Positions 21,487 through 29,969 of a stretch of DNA of 64,000 nt are shown here, piece after piece. The notes below the pieces were generated by a model. It was not told where the DNA came from. It did not search any database and worked only from the letters and a program-made list of their open reading frames with translations. The position numbers and the translations under genes were made by a program. This DNA comes from Enterobacter sp. Bisph1 (GTDB lineage Bacteria > Pseudomonadota > Gammaproteobacteria > Enterobacterales > Enterobacteriaceae). Position 1 is the first letter of the stretch. Every line of letters begins with the position of its first letter. The stretch spans positions 20,910-84,909 of the forward strand of contig NZ_JXAG01000049.1 in the NCBI RefSeq assembly GCF_000814905.1. Reading direction: 5' to 3'.

Positions 21487-21999
21487 ATGAGTAAAAGAAA
21501 GGACATCATCGATGGCAAACTCGCCGCTAGCGCTAACGGTGGGTTAGTTTATACCGAAGTTCTCGGGTGGGTTGATTTAGGCCATGCGCGAGGGAAGGAC
21601 ATTAGAGACATACTAGAAAAAATTCGAAAGGGGGAGGCTTCAGGAGATGAATATTACGATATAACCTATTCTCAAGGGATGACCACGCCTGGAGGATTTA
21701 TGCGCTCGGGTAAGGTCATCACATGGAGAATCCGTCGCGGGCGCCCATTTTGGGAGCAGAAGAGTATTGCACTTGCGATGATGATGACCGCTGCAAAACG
21801 CTTCGAAGCATTCCAGGGTTCATTTCCTTATAATTTCGTCACTGATAGTGGTTATAGCGGTGAAGATCTGGTGTCTGACTTACTTGGGTTTTATCGCGTA
21901 GCCTCAACCCCTCACCCTTTTCCAATATTACGTCCTGTAAGTAAGCAGGAGGCACTGAAACGGTGGGATTATTACGGCCCAATCGGCTCTTTCAAGTAA
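21487..21999 (+). CDS. Unknown accessory protein, N-terminal part (probable frameshift)
   Basis: A 170-residue frame that I do not recognise with certainty. Near the start it reads GLVYTEVLGWVDLGHARGKDI, which recalls the DUF4056-type DxGH segment (from memory, unverified). No signal peptide or membrane segment is visible. It has a good ribosome site (GGAGGGAAG). The frame stops just after YYGPIGSFK. The sequence continues sensibly in another frame (VTEFIPLLFPDPEKF) up to the next gene, so this is probably the 5' part of a gene of about 234 codons broken by a 1-nt slip near 21995. It is absent from the corresponding E. coli K-12 interval. Confidence 0.6.
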   Translation: MSKRKDIIDGKLAASANGGLVYTEVLGWVDLGHARGKDIRDILEKIRKGEASGDEYYDITYSQGMTTPGGFMRSGKVITWRIRRGRPFWEQKSIALAMMMTAAKRFEAFQGSFPYNFVTDSGYSGEDLVSDLLGFYRVASTPHPFPILRPVSKQEALKRWDYYGPIGSFK

Positions 22000-22190
22000 C
22001 TGAATTCATCCCTTTGCTCTTTCCTGATCCTGAAAAATTTCCAAAGGCTAAGCCGCGTAAGGGCATTCTGCCTGCTTTCATGCGGACCATTGTCCCCTAT
22101 AATGATTTTCTTTCAGGTAACGTGATTTTGCCGCGGCGCGACAAAACTTTTATGGTATTCGGCACCAGTAATGGCAGGATGGGATTATGA
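21993..22190 (+). pseudogene. Detached C-terminal part of the 21487 gene
   Basis: An open frame continuing the preceding gene: QVTEFIPLLFPDPEKFPK and onward to GTSNGRMGL. It has no start codon or ribosome site of its own suited to separate translation; the earliest start-like codon (GTG 21963) lies inside the first frame. Its stop TGA overlaps the ATG of the next gene in an ATGA arrangement, as expected for the true end of a gene coupled to its neighbour. One extra base around 21995-21998 would fuse the two frames as GSFKVTEF. A sequencing error, a mutation or programmed shifting are all possible. Confidence 0.6.
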
Positions 22191-22615
22191 GAAAAAAAAT
22201 CTCCTATATCCTCGCAGCGGCGGTGGTATGTTGCGCAGCAATAGCCTATGTCTGGCCAATTGCAAAAATGGAATTTGCCAGCAGCGCCTACTATACGCAG
22301 GATGATAAGCGAGAGTATGACTATTATACGCCTGACTTGCTCAAAGATATGCCGCGTATATCAGAAAGGTATTCCTTTCAGTACATGAACATAAGCGGGC
22401 CTCAAGCTTTCGTTTACGGTATCAAGTTTGAAGATGCTCAGGACACCACAAAGGTTCGCGATTACCTTGCATCGGCTGGCTATAAACCTCAAGAGAAGTG
22501 TGATCTAGAGGCTGAATGCTGGAAGGCTGGATTGACTAATGACACTGTCACCGTCGCCAGGATTACTTCCCCTGATACCGTGTTAGTGCAAATTTATCGC
22601 AGCTCTTACAATTGA
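22187..22615 (+). CDS. Small membrane-anchored or secreted accessory protein
   Basis: A 142-aa protein of unknown function. The N-terminus MRKKISYILAAAVVCCAAIAYVWPIA is a basic head plus one hydrophobic stretch, either a signal anchor or an uncleaved signal. The rest is hydrophilic and predicted periplasmic, with two closely spaced cysteines (EKCDLEAECWKAG) that could form a disulfide. Its ATG overlaps the stop of the preceding frame by 4 bases, so the two are translationally coupled and probably act together. A near-palindrome follows at 22633-22660. Confidence 0.75.
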   Translation: MRKKISYILAAAVVCCAAIAYVWPIAKMEFASSAYYTQDDKREYDYYTPDLLKDMPRISERYSFQYMNISGPQAFVYGIKFEDAQDTTKVRDYLASAGYKPQEKCDLEAECWKAGLTNDTVTVARITSPDTVLVQIYRSSYN

Positions 22616-22632
22616 TAGCCTCCATCTTTGAT

Positions 22633-22660
22633 TCCCTGGAAAGTGATCACTATCCGGGGA
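22633..22660 (+). terminator. Near-perfect palindrome after the accessory pair, possible terminator
   Basis: Two 14-nt arms meet around GATC (left half TCCCTGGAAAGTGA) with 12 of 14 positions pairing. A T-rich run (TTTTTTAT) follows about 20 nt later, too far for a classical terminator. It could instead be a protein-binding site. Confidence 0.4.
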
Positions 22661-22880
22661 GTCAACTCACAAAATTTCATTTTTTATAAGCCAGGTATTT
22701 GCCTGGCGAGATGGGGGAAGATAGTCGACATGAACATGCGGATTTAATGTTGCTTCCGCCCATCTCGTTACCTCAATCCATATTACTTATGTCATTTACT
22801 ACTGGACTGAATAGTTGTAAACGTAGCCCGGCTGGCGCTGTTTTCAGAGGAGAGCAAATCCGCGCTGAGCTTTTTTTGCC

Positions 22881-24086
22881 TTACGCTTTCTGTGCCGCAC
22901 GCTGTAACTGACGCGCATCGAACAGCCGAATCAGCAGGGCAATCAAACCCGATACGCTGGCCAGCATCACCACACCCTGCCATGAAGCGATTGAGTAAAG
23001 TTTACTGCCGAGCGCCGAGCCGAGCGCCATACCAATAAACACGCCGGTAAATAGCAGGGCGTTCAGACGTCCTCGCGCTTGCGGTTCCAGCCCGTAGACC
23101 AGGTTCTGGTGCGCCACCAGGCTCGATTGCAGACCCAGGTCAAAACCCACCGCGGAGAGCGCAATCAGTATCAGCTGACCGTGGGGCGGCAACACCGGCA
23201 ACAGGAACATTAGGGCAAAAGAGACGGTCACCAGACCTGCGCCTAACTGTGTGACTTTTTCCGCGCCCACTCTATCCGCCAGTCCGCCTGCCAGCGGTGC
23301 CGCTAAGGCCCCTGCAGCACCGGCGATACCGAAAGTCCCCGCTACCGCGCTGCCTAACTGGTATTTTTCCAGCAGCATCAGCGCAAGGGTGGACCAGAAG
23401 GCGCTAAAGGCGATGGATAAAAAGCCCTGGGCGAATGCGGCGCGGCGCAGCGTCGGGTAGCGTTGCCACAGGTGCACCAGCGTTTTCATCAGCGCCGGGT
23501 AACTCAGCGTCGAGTGCGTGGCGAAACGCGGCAGTACCGACCACATCAACACGCCAATCAGCGCAATACTGACAGCGGCCAACTGATACATGATGCGCCA
23601 GCCGAACGCCGCGCCGACAAAGCCGCTCACGGTTCGCGAGAGCAGAATACCGAGCAGCAGGCCGGTCATCACCGTGCCGACCATTTTCCCCTGCTTACCT
23701 TCCGGGGCGAGGATCGCGGCGGCGGGGACAATATCCTGCGCCATCGTCGCCGCCATTCCTATCAACAAACTGACGATTAACAGGGAAGGCAAATGCGCGG
23801 TCAGGCTACAGACCAGCAGCAATAATGCCAGCGCGGCGCTTTTCACCAGGATCAGGCGGCGACGGTCATGGCGATCGCCCAGCGGCAGCAGAAACAAAAT
23901 ACCCAACGCATAACCGGCCTGGGTCAGCGTCGGCACTAGCCCCATCCCGTTAATGGTTAAATGTAGATCGCTGCCCATCAACGGCAGCAACGGCTGTGAG
24001 TAATAGATTGCCGCGACGCTGAATCCGGCACCGAGGGCGAGGGCGAAAATAACCCAGCTAACGGCTTTTGATGAGAGAGGGTTCAT
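22881..24086 (-). CDS. Major facilitator superfamily transporter (DHA1-like)
   Basis: Inner-membrane transporter of 401 aa with about twelve hydrophobic segments. The loop 2-3 motif reads LGDRHDRRRLILVK, and ADRVGAEKVTQLG occupies the equivalent place in the second half. It resembles proton-driven drug or sugar efflux permeases of the 12-TM DHA1 group. The substrate cannot be told from sequence. It is divergent from a LysR-type regulator across 124 bp that contain a perfect palindrome, so it is the likely target of that regulator. The pair is an insertion relative to E. coli, between flgL and rne. Confidence 0.85.
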   Translation of the reverse strand: MNPLSSKAVSWVIFALALGAGFSVAAIYYSQPLLPLMGSDLHLTINGMGLVPTLTQAGYALGILFLLPLGDRHDRRRLILVKSAALALLLLVCSLTAHLPSLLIVSLLIGMAATMAQDIVPAAAILAPEGKQGKMVGTVMTGLLLGILLSRTVSGFVGAAFGWRIMYQLAAVSIALIGVLMWSVLPRFATHSTLSYPALMKTLVHLWQRYPTLRRAAFAQGFLSIAFSAFWSTLALMLLEKYQLGSAVAGTFGIAGAAGALAAPLAGGLADRVGAEKVTQLGAGLVTVSFALMFLLPVLPPHGQLILIALSAVGFDLGLQSSLVAHQNLVYGLEPQARGRLNALLFTGVFIGMALGSALGSKLYSIASWQGVVMLASVSGLIALLIRLFDARQLQRAAQKA

Positions 24087-24181
24087 AGTAGGTTTCCCGC
24101 AACGTTTGGTGTGATTAACAAAGTGAAGCCATTTTTACCCGGCGGGACATAGCGCGGTAGCCGGCGAAGTGGTAAAACGGT

Positions 24182-24198
24182 TATACGTTAAACGTATA
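24182..24198 (+). promoter_or_regulatory. Perfect palindrome in the MFS/LysR divergent region, candidate operator
   Basis: TATACGTT-A-AACGTATA has perfect 8-bp arms around a single base, 12 bp before the regulator ATG. LysR-type proteins bind interrupted palindromes between divergent genes, so this is the likely site for autoregulation and control of the transporter. Confidence 0.65.
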
Positions 24199-24210
24199 GG
24201 CAATAATTTT

Positions 24211-25149
24211 ATGAAGCGGCAAGAGCGTATAGACCGGGTGGATCTGATGCGCACCTTTATTCGTATCGTTGAGGCGGGATCGCTATCGGCGGCGGCCAGG
24301 CAGCTGGAGACTACCCAGGCGACGGTTAGCCGCCGTTTGCAGTCGCTGGAGGCGCTGCTCGGCGCTAAGCTACTGCTGCGCACCACCCACGCCATGAAGC
24401 TGACGGATGATGGTGAACGTTGCTATCAACACGCAAAGCGGGTCACCGATGCCTGGATGGCGCTGGAGGATGAGCTGAACCAGTCCGATGACGAGCCGGT
24501 AGGGATTTTACGCGTTCGCGCGCCCCATGCCTTTGGTCAGGAGCAACTCCTCGTGCCGCTGGCAGAGTTTCTGGAACGGCATCCGCAGCTCTCCGTCGAG
24601 TGGATGCTCAATGATAAACATGTCGATTTCCTCAGTGCCAATATCGATTGTGCCATTCGCGTTGGCGCAGAAGTGGATCCGGCCACGGTGTCGGTACTGC
24701 TGGCGGAAGTGCCCAGAAGTCTGGTTGCTTCGCCGACGCTGCTGGCGCGTTTCCCCGTCGTTGAGACACCGCAGCAGCTCTCCGCGCTACCGTGGATTGC
24801 GCTGAACACCTTTTACCAGCATGAAATCAATCTTACCGATGTAAACAGCGGGGAGAGCGCGCAGGTGGCTATCGCGCCGCGACTCTATACGGACAGCCTG
24901 TATGCGGCGCGTAATACCGCCCTTGCGGGATTAGGTGTGACGCTGATTTCCAGTTGGGCTGTGGAAGAAGAGTTACGCAGCGGCAAACTGATTGCGCTAT
25001 TGCCACAGTGGCAGGCCGCGCCGCTGCCTGTTCATCTGGTCTATCCGTGGGCGCGTTACTATCCGGCGCGACTGCGTAAATTTTTGCAACTGATGCGTGA
25101 AGTGATGCCGGGGCTCGGCGGCATGCGCCAGCCGGTGCGCCAGGCATAA
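24211..25149 (+). CDS. LysR-family transcriptional regulator
   Basis: LysR-type regulator of 312 aa. The N-terminal winged helix-turn-helix is clear (MRTFIRIVEAGSLSAAARQL, TTQATVSRRLQSLEALLGAKLL, about residues 13-55). The substrate-binding-like domain follows (GILRVRAPHAFGQEQLLVPLAEFLERHPQLSVEWML). The start at 24211 is chosen because the upstream in-frame codons overlap the palindrome at 24182-24198; the ribosome site is weak, so a start at a later Met is possible. It probably controls the divergent MFS gene. Confidence 0.87.
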   Translation: MKRQERIDRVDLMRTFIRIVEAGSLSAAARQLETTQATVSRRLQSLEALLGAKLLLRTTHAMKLTDDGERCYQHAKRVTDAWMALEDELNQSDDEPVGILRVRAPHAFGQEQLLVPLAEFLERHPQLSVEWMLNDKHVDFLSANIDCAIRVGAEVDPATVSVLLAEVPRSLVASPTLLARFPVVETPQQLSALPWIALNTFYQHEINLTDVNSGESAQVAIAPRLYTDSLYAARNTALAGLGVTLISSWAVEEELRSGKLIALLPQWQAAPLPVHLVYPWARYYPARLRKFLQLMREVMPGLGGMRQPVRQA

Positions 25150-25179
25150 AAAAGCCGACCCGAAGGTCGGCTGGTTTTT
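25150..25179 (+). terminator. Terminator between the LysR gene and rne (probably bidirectional)
   Basis: AGCCGACC-CGAA-GGTCGGCT with a tetraloop has an A run on the left and GGTTTTT on the right. It serves the LysR gene on the plus strand and the convergent rne on the minus strand. Confidence 0.85.
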
Positions 25180-25191
25180 ACTGTCCGTCGC

Positions 25192-28100
25192 TTAATCGAC
25201 AGCGTTCGGCTTTGTCGCCGGTGCGGTAGCCGTGTGGGTGGCGCTGTGGCCGCCCGCTGAACCTTTACCGTCAAAGACGAAGTGCGGACGTACCCAGTCG
25301 CTGTGACGCGGTGCTTCCGGGACGTAGTCCGGTGCTGGTGCCTTGGTCATTGGCGCGCTGGCAACTTTATGCTCAGCAACGACAGCCGGAGCAGCAACCG
25401 GAGCAGGAGCAACGACCGGAGCAGGAGCAACGACCGGAGCAGGCATCTGCACAGGGGCAACGGTTTCCGCTGCTTTTTCTTCAACGCTAGCGGTTTCTTC
25501 AACCTCAACCACCACAGGGGCAGGGGTTTCAGTTTCAGCTTCTGTCGGGACAGCGTCCTGACGCGCCGGTTCGGCTTCTTCCACCACTTGCTGAGCAACG
25601 GTACGATCTTCTTCGGCGATGAGCTGCGGCTGTGCATCTACCTCAGTATCGATCGCTTCCGGATGACGGGTTTCAACGCTTACCGCTTGCGGTTCTTCAG
25701 TGCTGACCTGCGGTTCAACCACCACCGGCTCTGCGCTTTCCGTCGCCGCCTGCGGTTCAACAACGTCGCCCTGACGAGCGGTAACCAGCTGCGCTTCTGC
25801 CATCGCCGGAGCGACATCCTGCCCGGCAACAACAGTGTTTTCAACCGGCATCTCCTGCACCTGCTGCTCTTCCTGAACACGTGCAACCGGATAGCTGATC
25901 CACACTTTACCAGACGCCATTTCCGGGGACGCACAGGCAGCCGCCAGCGGCATTGCTGACTGCATCGGATAGCGCTCATCGCGGTAGCGACGACGACGTT
26001 GACCGCTGACGCGCAGATGGCGAGGAGAACGGCGAGAACGGCGCGGCATCGCGTTTTCGCGCGCGTCGTTATTCTCTTCGTGCTCCAGCACCGGTGCGGT
26101 ATCTACAACTGCCGGCAGGTCGACTTTTGCCAGTTGAGTGTTCTGCGCGGGAGCGATCGGCTCGGCAGCCTCTTCAACGCGATTTTCTTCGCGGCTGTCG
26201 ACGATACGCACTTTCTGACTCAGCTGACGCTGTTTACGACGCGGCATCACCTGCACGCGCTCTTCCTGTTCAGTCTCCTGAGCAGGTACTTCGTCACGGG
26301 TCAGTTCTTTAACGTCCTGCTGCGCCTGGCGCTTATCATCGTTACGGCGACGCGGGCGTTCACGGCGAGGCTGCTGCGGCTCATCACGGGATTTCGCCTT
26401 TTCGGTTTCATCCACAGCGACCGGCTGGCGAGACTCACGGGTTTCTGCGTTCTGCTGCGATTTTTCGCGGCGATTACGACGATTTTCTTCGCGGTTATCA
26501 CGATTATCACGGTTATCGCGGCTTTCGCGCCCTTCGTTGCCTTCGCTGCGGCTATCACGACGGTCGTTGCGATCGCGACGGTTGCCCTGACGCGATTTGC
26601 GGCGATCCTGTGAACGCTCCGGCTTGTCGGCTTTTTTCTCCTCTTCCACTTCAACCGGCGCCGGGGCTGCTTCGCCCGCGAACAGACCTTTCAGTGCAGA
26701 GAGGAAACGGCCAAACAGGCCCGGCGCGGCATCGTTAGTTGATGCGGTTGCAGTAGCAGGCTGCACGGCTGGCGCGGCGGTGGCTGGCGCTTGCGGTACT
26801 GGCGGAATATCCGGCATCACAAAGGTGGCCAGCGCAGGCTGTTCCGGTAATTTACGTTCGGCGTACTCTTCTTCAGACGGCAGCGCCATCGCTTCTTCAT
26901 GCAGTTTCGGCAACAAGTAGCTCAGGGTTGGCGTCTCTTCGCCTTTGCGTACGCGTAGCACGGAATAGTGCGGCGTTTCCATCTGGTCGTTTGGCACGAT
27001 CACGCAGCGTACGCCGCCCTGACGGGCTTCGATGGCGCTGACCGCCGCGCGTTTTTCGTTAAGCAGGTAAGAGGCGACCGGAACCGGCACAATCGCGTGC
27101 ACTTCCTGGGTGTTCTCTTTTAACGCTTCTTCTTCAATCAGGCGCAGAATCGACAGCGACAGGGATTCGTTATCACGAACGGTGCCGGTGCCGCTGCAGC
27201 GCGGGCAAACATGATGGCTGGATTCGCCCAGCGACGGACTCAGACGCTGGCGGGACATCTCCAGCAGGCCGAAACGGGAAATATGGCTAATCTGGATACG
27301 TGCACGATCCTGACGGACCGCTTCGCGCAGGCGGTTTTCAACCGCACGCTGGTGACGCACCGGGGTCATATCGATAAAGTCGATAACGATCAGGCCGCCA
27401 AGGTCGCGCAGACGGAGCTGGCGAGCAATCTCATCCGCCGCTTCCAGGTTGGTGTTGAACGCGGTCTCTTCGATATCGCCGCCGCGAGTTGCGCGCGCAG
27501 AGTTAATATCGATAGCGGTCAGCGCTTCGGTACTGTCAATAACGATGGAGCCGCCGGACGGCAGACGCACTTCACGCTGGAAAGCGGATTCAATTTGCGA
27601 CTCGATCTGGTAATGGCTGAACAGCGGAATTTCACCGGTGTAGAGTTTAATTTTGCTGCTGAAATCGGGACGGCCCAGCGCGGAGATGTGCTGACGAGCC
27701 AGCTCAAGCACTTTCGGGTTATCGATAAGGATTTCGCCGATATCCTGGCGCAGATAGTCGCGGAAGGCGCGCACAATCACGTTGCTTTCCTGATGGATCA
27801 GGAACGGCGCAGAACGGCTTTCGGCCGCTTTCTGGATGGCTTCCCAGTGTTTCAAACGGAAGCTCAGATCCCACTGCAGCGCTTCGGCGGATTTACCCAC
27901 CCCGGCGGTACGCACAATAAGGCCCATGCCATCCGGCAGTTCAAGGCTTGAGAGCGCTTCTTTCAGTTCGGTACGATCGTCGCCTTCAATCCGGCGCGAG
28001 ATACCGCCCGCACGCGGGTTGTTGGGCATCAGCACCAGATAGCTGCCGGCGAGGCTGATAAACGTCGTCAGCGCTGCGCCTTTGTTACCGCGCTCTTCTT

Positions 28101-28416
28101 TATCAATCTGGACGATAACTTCCTGGCCTTCGCGCAGCACATCTTTGATGTTCGGACGACCATGTGCGTTGTAGTTAGCAGGGAAGTATTCGCGGGCGAT
28201 CTCTTTGAGGGGGAGGAAACCGTGACGCTCGGCACCGTAATCAACAAATGCGGCTTCAAGGCTGGGTTCAATGCGGGTGATTTTACCTTTGTAGATGTTC
28301 GCTTTTTTCTGTTCGTGGCCCGGGCTTTCGATATCCAGGTCGTACAGACGTTGCCCATCAACAAGTGCGACACGCAACTCTTCTTGCTGAGTTGCGTTGA
28401 TTAACATTCTTTTCAT
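25192..28416 (-). CDS. rne: Ribonuclease E
   Basis: Essential endoribonuclease (1074 aa, E. coli 1061) for mRNA decay and rRNA/tRNA processing; scaffold of the degradosome at the inner membrane. The N-terminal 530 residues are nearly identical to E. coli. They include the S1 domain, the catalytic aspartates in [16 protein letters not shown] and LIVIDFIDM, and the zinc-link CPRCSGTG. The C-terminal half is disordered: an amphipathic membrane helix ([14 protein letters not shown]), an Arg-rich RNA-binding region with NRD repeats, a Glu/Val/Pro-rich stretch with VVAPAP repeats, and the PNPase-binding end ([12 protein letters not shown]). Long leader upstream. Confidence 0.97.
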   Translation of the reverse strand: MKRMLINATQQEELRVALVDGQRLYDLDIESPGHEQKKANIYKGKITRIEPSLEAAFVDYGAERHGFLPLKEIAREYFPANYNAHGRPNIKDVLREGQEVIVQIDKEERGNKGAALTTFISLAGSYLVLMPNNPRAGGISRRIEGDDRTELKEALSSLELPDGMGLIVRTAGVGKSAEALQWDLSFRLKHWEAIQKAAESRSAPFLIHQESNVIVRAFRDYLRQDIGEILIDNPKVLELARQHISALGRPDFSSKIKLYTGEIPLFSHYQIESQIESAFQREVRLPSGGSIVIDSTEALTAIDINSARATRGGDIEETAFNTNLEAADEIARQLRLRDLGGLIVIDFIDMTPVRHQRAVENRLREAVRQDRARIQISHISRFGLLEMSRQRLSPSLGESSHHVCPRCSGTGTVRDNESLSLSILRLIEEEALKENTQEVHAIVPVPVASYLLNEKRAAVSAIEARQGGVRCVIVPNDQMETPHYSVLRVRKGEETPTLSYLLPKLHEEAMALPSEEEYAERKLPEQPALATFVMPDIPPVPQAPATAAPAVQPATATASTNDAAPGLFGRFLSALKGLFAGEAAPAPVEVEEEKKADKPERSQDRRKSRQGNRRDRNDRRDSRSEGNEGRESRDNRDNRDNREENRRNRREKSQQNAETRESRQPVAVDETEKAKSRDEPQQPRRERPRRRNDDKRQAQQDVKELTRDEVPAQETEQEERVQVMPRRKQRQLSQKVRIVDSREENRVEEAAEPIAPAQNTQLAKVDLPAVVDTAPVLEHEENNDARENAMPRRSRRSPRHLRVSGQRRRRYRDERYPMQSAMPLAAACASPEMASGKVWISYPVARVQEEQQVQEMPVENTVVAGQDVAPAMAEAQLVTARQGDVVEPQAATESAEPVVVEPQVSTEEPQAVSVETRHPEAIDTEVDAQPQLIAEEDRTVAQQVVEEAEPARQDAVPTEAETETPAPVVVEVEETASVEEKAAETVAPVQMPAPVVAPAPVVAPAPVAAPAVVAEHKVASAPMTKAPAPDYVPEAPRHSDWVRPHFVFDGKGSAGGHSATHTATAPATKPNAVD
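25398..25443 (-). repeat. 18-bp tandem repeat in the rne C-terminal region
   Basis: The plus-strand unit CCGGAGCAGGAGCAACGA is present twice exactly, plus a 10-base third copy. It encodes VVAPAP repeats in the disordered scaffold half of RNase E. Such repeats change copy number easily without shifting the frame. Confidence 0.85.
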
Positions 28417-28800
28417 TGTAACTTACTCATTATTCTTACATTGACGACTAAGCTGCGGGCAAGATATCGCCTTTCCGGGGGAGAACCGATGGCCTCGAGT
28501 CTGTTCACGTCGCCAACCTCACGGTTGTCGTTCGCTTAAGAGGCGCAGTGTGTCGGTTGCCTGTGTTTCCTGTGGAAAACACAGCGCAATTATCAGGGGA
28601 ACAGCCTGGGAAAAACTCTCCAGAGAAGATTCCATCTACCGGTAAGGACTGCAACCCGCAGCCCGCTAACTGCCTGAAAGCTCAATACGTCTTACGCCAT
28701 TGCTGCGTGTATGATCGGACAGGCAAAACTGGTCATTCCGTTTATTTACTTGTTTTAACAAGATTCAACACGGAAAACCGCAACATTATTCCCTGCGAAC
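28417..28800 (-). promoter_or_regulatory. rne 5' untranslated leader (autoregulatory) and promoter area
   Basis: The rne-rluC gap of 570 bp holds no gene. On the minus strand it resembles the long E. coli rne leader (about 360 nt), which RNase E itself cleaves to control its own level. A clear stem lies at 28561-28584 (CTGTGTTT and AAACACAG arms) and several GC-rich elements sit nearer the start codon. A TATAAC-like -10 lies near the right end. The extent is approximate; the mechanism is known from E. coli, not shown here. Confidence 0.6.
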
Positions 28801-28986
28801 CCTGTTATAGCAAGCTGACTTTTACCATTTATCACCCGGTTACTCACAGTTTTTTCACCTTTGTGCGAAGATTGGTTTAAGAACCGCCGCCTCATCGGTG
28901 TAAAACGAAGTTGCCGAGTCAATTGTAAATATAAGCATAGAAAAATGAGTGGCGCTAATCATCGCGGCTATTTAGAATCGCCTCCC

Positions 28987-29940
28987 ATGAAAACTGAGAC
29001 ACCATCCGTAAAATTTGTTGCTATTACCGCCGACGAAGCGGGGCAGCGCATCGATAATTTTTTGCGTACCCAGCTCAAAGGGGTGCCTAAAAGCATGATT
29101 TACCGCATTCTGCGTAAAGGCGAAGTGCGGGTGAACAAAAAACGCGTTAAGCCGGAATATAAACTGGAAGCGGGCGATGAAATTCGCGTTCCGCCGGTGC
29201 GTGTGGCAGAAAGAGAAGAAGAGGCGGTCTCCCCGCATCTGCAAAAAGTGGCCCAGCTCAGCGACGTTATTCTGTATGAAGACGATCATATCCTGGTGCT
29301 CAACAAACCCTCCGGTACGGCGGTACACGGCGGTAGCGGATTAAGTTTCGGCGTGATTGAAGGTCTGCGCGCGTTGCGCCCGGAAGCCCGTTTCCTTGAG
29401 CTGGTGCACCGTCTCGATCGCGATACCTCTGGCGTCTTGCTGGTGGCAAAAAAACGTTCCGCTTTACGTTCGCTGCACGAACAGCTGCGCGGTAAAGAGA
29501 TGCAGAAGGATTATCTGGCGCTGGTACGTGGTCAGTGGCAGTCCCATGTGAAAGCGGTGCAGGCGCCGTTGCTGAAAAATATTCTGCAAAGCGGTGAGCG
29601 CATTGTGCGGGTAAACAGCGAAGGCAAACCTTCAGAAACGCGTTTTAAAGTCGAAGAGCGCTACGAGTTCGCCACGCTGGTACGCTGCAGCCCGGTCACG
29701 GGTCGCACGCATCAGATTCGTGTGCACACTCAGCATGCGGGCCATCCTATTGCCTTTGACGATCGCTACGGCGACCGGGAATTTGATAAGCAACTGGCAG
29801 GTACGGGCCTGTCGCGTCTGTTCTTGCATGCTGCGGCGCTCAAATTTACCCATCCAAATACCGGCGAGACGCTGCGTATTGAAGCGCCCCTTGATGAGGC
29901 GCTAAAGCGCTGCCTGCAGGTATTACGCAACGCTAAATAA
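28987..29940 (+). CDS. rluC: 23S rRNA pseudouridine synthase RluC
   Basis: Converts U955, U2504 and U2580 of 23S rRNA to pseudouridine (sites as in E. coli). The protein is 317 aa (E. coli 319). An S4 RNA-binding domain lies at about residues 18-80 (RIDNFLRTQLKGVPKSMIYRILRKGEVRVNKKRV). The catalytic domain carries the Asp motif VHRLDRDTSGVLL at about residue 140 and GRTHQIRVH further on. The ATG at 28987 gives the family N-terminus; longer frames run into non-conserved leader DNA. It is divergent from rne. Confidence 0.96.
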   Translation: MKTETPSVKFVAITADEAGQRIDNFLRTQLKGVPKSMIYRILRKGEVRVNKKRVKPEYKLEAGDEIRVPPVRVAEREEEAVSPHLQKVAQLSDVILYEDDHILVLNKPSGTAVHGGSGLSFGVIEGLRALRPEARFLELVHRLDRDTSGVLLVAKKRSALRSLHEQLRGKEMQKDYLALVRGQWQSHVKAVQAPLLKNILQSGERIVRVNSEGKPSETRFKVEERYEFATLVRCSPVTGRTHQIRVHTQHAGHPIAFDDRYGDREFDKQLAGTGLSRLFLHAAALKFTHPNTGETLRIEAPLDEALKRCLQVLRNAK

Positions 29941-29941
29941 A

Positions 29942-29964
29942 AGCCCCCTCGCGCAGGCGAGGGG
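29942..29964 (-). terminator. Terminator of the alpha/beta-hydrolase gene
   Basis: CCCCTCGC-GCAG-GCGAGGGG. On the minus strand the stem is followed by GGCTTTTATTT. It lies between the convergent rluC and the hydrolase gene and may act for both. Confidence 0.75.
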
Positions 29965-29969
29965 TGTGA

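Noticed and set aside
27211..27951. 246-codon frame antisense to rne
   Set aside because: It lies over the conserved catalytic half of RNase E; composition is typical of a shadow.
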